A stretch of 8,123 nt of DNA from Kofleriaceae bacterium. Its GTDB lineage: Bacteria > Myxococcota_A > Polyangia > Haliangiales > Haliangiaceae. The stretch spans positions 1 to 8,123 of the forward strand of contig JAESTW010000547.1 in assembly GCA_016763395.1 (NCBI GenBank), read 5' to 3'. Both the position numbers and the translations under genes were made by a program. Below, in pieces: positions 6,921 through 8,123 of the stretch. Every line of letters starts with the position of its first letter. Position 1 is the first letter of the stretch. The notes beneath the pieces were generated by a model, which saw nothing but the letters and a program-made list of their open reading frames with translations, was not told the DNA's origin and searched no databases.

Positions 6921-7151
6921 ATGCCGATCTTTTCCGAAACTCGTGTTTTTGTAACATGCTGTTTTTACAGGTGGTTTTTGGCGTTTTTTAGCACTCTCAC
7001 TACAGGGCTTGACAAAAGTCTCACGATGTTTACTTATCTCTGCATCGAGACTTGGCGTGGCAATTTGAGGCCCCGCTTTAACCAACCAATAGAGAATACA
7101 GAACATGAAAATCCGACCACTACACGACCGCGTAATCGTTCAGCGCCTTGA
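6921..7151 (+). CDS. Possible small ORF ahead of and overlapping groES (76 codons)
   Basis: The ATG at 6921 is preceded by GGAAGGAGG at 6905-6913 with a seven-base spacer, the best Shine-Dalgarno sequence in the window. The frame runs 76 codons to a stop at 7149-7151, overlapping the first 47 bases of groES in another frame. The product starts MPIFSETRVFVTCCFYRWFL and is hydrophobic and aromatic-rich early, then basic. It resembles no family I know. The coding frame passes through the CIRCE half-site and the inverted repeat, which argues against conservation of the protein as such. It may be a short-lived leader peptide, the remnant of a gene, or a chance frame behind a purine-rich sequence. 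Confidence 0.25.
   Translation: MPIFSETRVFVTCCFYRWFLAFFSTLTTGLDKSLTMFTYLCIETWRGNLRPRFNQPIENTEHENPTTTRPRNRSAP
6945..6989 (+). promoter_or_regulatory. T-tract cluster upstream of the groES promoter
   Basis: Four runs of the form GTTTTT occur at 6945-6950, 6961-6966, 6974-6979 and 6983-6989, the last with six T's. They end directly against the CIRCE half-site. Such tracts upstream of a promoter can bend DNA or act as an UP-like element for RNA polymerase. Their spacing (16, 13 and 9 bases) is only roughly helical, so the role is inferred. Confidence 0.3.
6988..6996 (+). promoter_or_regulatory. CIRCE half-site (HrcA operator arm)
   Basis: TTAGCACTC at 6988-6996 is identical to the left arm of the CIRCE element, the operator of the heat-shock repressor HrcA, known ahead of groESL and dnaK operons in many bacteria. 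An exact nine-base match in this short region, and just upstream of groES, is unlikely by chance. The expected right arm, GAGTGCTAA after nine bases, is not present: 7006-7014 matches it in only three of nine positions, and a ten-base spacer gives five of nine. This is therefore either a decayed operator or one tolerating a weak second arm. Confidence 0.5.
7009..7053 (+). promoter_or_regulatory. Candidate groES promoter -35 box and interrupted inverted repeat
   Basis: TTGACA at 7009-7014 is a perfect -35 hexamer. With a 17-base spacer the -10 position is ACTTAT at 7032-7037, matching only three of six. Beginning inside this promoter is an inverted repeat: AAGTCT at 7016-7021 pairs with AGACTT at 7048-7053, and CGATG at 7024-7028 pairs with CATCG at 7043-7047. 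Two unpaired bases sit on the left side and the loop is 14 bases. It could be an operator overlapping the -10 box or, if transcription starts further upstream, a hairpin in the groES leader. It does not cover the groES ribosome binding region near 7091, so it is not a classic RNA thermometer. Confidence 0.4.
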
Positions 7152-7392
7152 AGGCGACACCATGACTGCAGGAGGACTCATCATCCCCGACACTGCTAAA
7201 GAGAAGCCAGTGCAAGGCAAAGTCATCGCTGTTGGCGCAGGCAAGCGCGACAAAGCAGGCAAGATTCACGCACTCGACATCAGCGAAGGCGACCGCGTTC
7301 TCTTTTCGAAGTACAGCGGAACCGAAGTCAAGATCGACGGCGAAGAGCACCTCATCATGCGAGAAGACGACATTCTTGCAGTCGTTGAGTAG
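7105..7392 (+). CDS. groES: Co-chaperonin GroES (Cpn10)
   Basis: This 95-residue protein is a full-length GroES, the heptameric lid of the GroEL folding chamber in the cytoplasm. It begins MKIRPLHDRVIVQRLE, the standard family opening. The mobile loop that binds GroEL is at about 16-33, with the GGLII contact segment at 23-27, followed by PDTAKEKP. The dome-loop and strand region GDRVLFSKYSGTEVKIDG (62-79) and the C-terminal MREDDILAV (85-93) are also typical. The ATG at 7105 has only a weak purine-rich ribosome binding site (AGAGAA near 7091-7096). It is followed by groEL after an 85-base gap, the usual groESL order. Regulation probably involves the CIRCE half-site and promoter elements upstream. 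Confidence 0.98.
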   Translation: MKIRPLHDRVIVQRLEGDTMTAGGLIIPDTAKEKPVQGKVIAVGAGKRDKAGKIHALDISEGDRVLFSKYSGTEVKIDGEEHLIMREDDILAVVE

Positions 7393-7398
7393 CCCTCA

Positions 7399-7429
7399 AC
7401 CAGTCCTCACCGACCAGTCCTCACCGACC
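7399..7429 (+). repeat. Perfect 14-bp tandem duplication in the groES-groEL spacer
   Basis: The unit ACCAGTCCTCACCG occurs at 7399-7412 and again, without change, at 7413-7426, followed by ACC as the start of a third copy. It begins just after the groES stop and contains no G-rich partner that would form a strong hairpin. A recent replication-slippage duplication is the simplest reading. It lengthens the spacer without touching the groEL ribosome binding site. Confidence 0.9.
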
Positions 7430-7477
7430 CAACCAAATTTTAACCCAATACTTAATACATACTAAAGGATCAGCAAC

Positions 7478-8123
7478 ATGGCTGCAAAAGACATTATTTT
7501 TTCTACTCAGGCTCGCTCTGAGATCGCAATTGGACTCAACACACTGGCAAATGCTGTCAAGGTGACTCTCGGACCACGTGGACGTAACGTCGTCATCGAG
7601 AAGAGCTGGGGCGCACCGACCGTTACTAAAGACGGTGTTACGGTTGCCAAAGAGATCGAGCTTGAGAACAAGCTTCAGAACATGGGCGCTCAGATGATGA
7701 AAGAAGTCGCTTCCAAGACTTCGGACAACGCTGGCGACGGCACCACCACTGCAACTGTACTTGCGCAGGCAATCTTCGCTGAAGGTTCTAAGCTCGTTGC
7801 TGCTGGCGTTACTCCAATGGACATCAAGCGAGGCATTGACGCTTCGGTTGGCGCTCTAGTTGAAGAGATAGCCAAAATGGCAACACCTTCCAAAGGCAAG
7901 AAGGACATCGCTCACATCGGAACTATCTCCGCAAACGGCGACACTCTAATCGGCGACATGATCGCTGAAGCGATGGAGAAGGTCGGCAAAGAGGGTGTTA
8001 TCACCGTTGAAGAAGCAAAGACTCTCGAGTCCGAGCTTGACGTTGTTGAAGGCATGCAGTTTGACCGCGGTTACCTGTCTCCTTACTTCATCACGAACTC
8101 TGAGAAGATGACTGTGGATCTTG
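7478..8123 (+). CDS. groEL: Chaperonin GroEL (N-terminal 215 residues, cut by window end)
   Basis: The frame opens at the ATG at 7478, eight bases after an AAAGGA ribosome binding site (7464-7469), and is open to the window end. GroEL forms the double-ring ATPase chamber that folds proteins with GroES. Residue numbering coincides with E. coli GroEL: TLGPRGRNVV at 30-39, the catalytic D52 in TKDGVTVAKE, GDGTTTAT at 86-93 with D87, and the substrate-binding patch RGYLSPYF at 197-204 (Y199, S201, Y203, F204). The equatorial and intermediate domains are present and the apical domain has just begun. Two usually aromatic positions differ, W44 (F in E. coli) and L66 (F in E. coli). Overall similarity suggests a myxobacterium-like or related lineage. 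The remaining roughly 330 residues lie outside the window. Confidence 0.98.
   Translation, partial: MAAKDIIFSTQARSEIAIGLNTLANAVKVTLGPRGRNVVIEKSWGAPTVTKDGVTVAKEIELENKLQNMGAQMMKEVASKTSDNAGDGTTTATVLAQAIFAEGSKLVAAGVTPMDIKRGIDASVGALVEEIAKMATPSKGKKDIAHIGTISANGDTLIGDMIAEAMEKVGKEGVITVEEAKTLESELDVVEGMQFDRGYLSPYFITNSEKMTVDL

Noticed and set aside
6959..6970. CTGT-TTTT-ACAG mini-palindrome as a terminator of the methyltransferase-like gene
   Set aside because: A four-base stem without a GC-rich part or a following U-tract is too weak to act as an intrinsic terminator.
7029..7034. TTTACT as a -10 box for groES
   Set aside because: It matches four of six positions but lies only 14 bases from the TTGACA box, too close for a usual sigma-70 promoter.
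6639..7106. 155-codon minus-strand frame across the end of the methyltransferase-like gene and the groES control region
   Set aside because: It overlaps a long plus-strand gene and regulatory elements, and the translation resembles no protein family.

Overview
The window looks like chromosomal DNA from a Gram-negative bacterium of moderate GC content. The start of GroEL reads like those of Myxococcota and related former Deltaproteobacteria. A candidate lipoprotein and a membrane-anchored beta-repeat protein fit an organism with an outer membrane. This placement is inferred from protein resemblance only. No mobile element, CRISPR array, tRNA or rRNA was seen.

Layout: (1) The left edge holds the 5' end of a minus-strand gene (1-132, GTG start with a ribosome binding site). 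It is divergent from a plus-strand run of four closely spaced genes: a PP2C-type protein phosphatase (215-991), a HAD-family phosphatase resembling phosphoglycolate phosphatase (1017-1703), a membrane-anchored protein of repeated carboxypeptidase-regulatory-like beta-sandwich domains (1710-3290), and a probable exported or lipoprotein TPR protein (3330-4526). Gaps of 25, 6 and 39 bases suggest one operon. (2) A minus-strand gene (4556-4930) converges on it and encodes a thioredoxin-fold [2Fe-2S] ferredoxin. Its cysteines fall at residues 11, 24, 56 and 60, as in the Clostridium pasteurianum-type proteins. (3) Divergent from the ferredoxin is a gene for a 607-residue protein (5046-6869) with a helical N-terminal half, a winged-helix-like segment and a class I methyltransferase-like domain. 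It resembles the AprA-type methyltransferases known from polyketide starter-unit assembly, but stands alone here. (4) A 235-base regulatory region precedes groES (7105-7392) and groEL (7478 onward, cut by the window end). It contains an exact CIRCE half-site, a TTGACA-like -35 box, an 11-bp interrupted inverted repeat, T-tracts and a small ORF with an excellent Shine-Dalgarno sequence.

How the parts may work together: the first operon joins a cytoplasmic signalling phosphatase to envelope proteins of unknown role. The ferredoxin and methyltransferase-like genes share a short divergent promoter region and could be a redox pair. The groESL operon is housekeeping. The least described items are the stand-alone methyltransferase-like protein beside the ferredoxin, and the composite control region ahead of groES.
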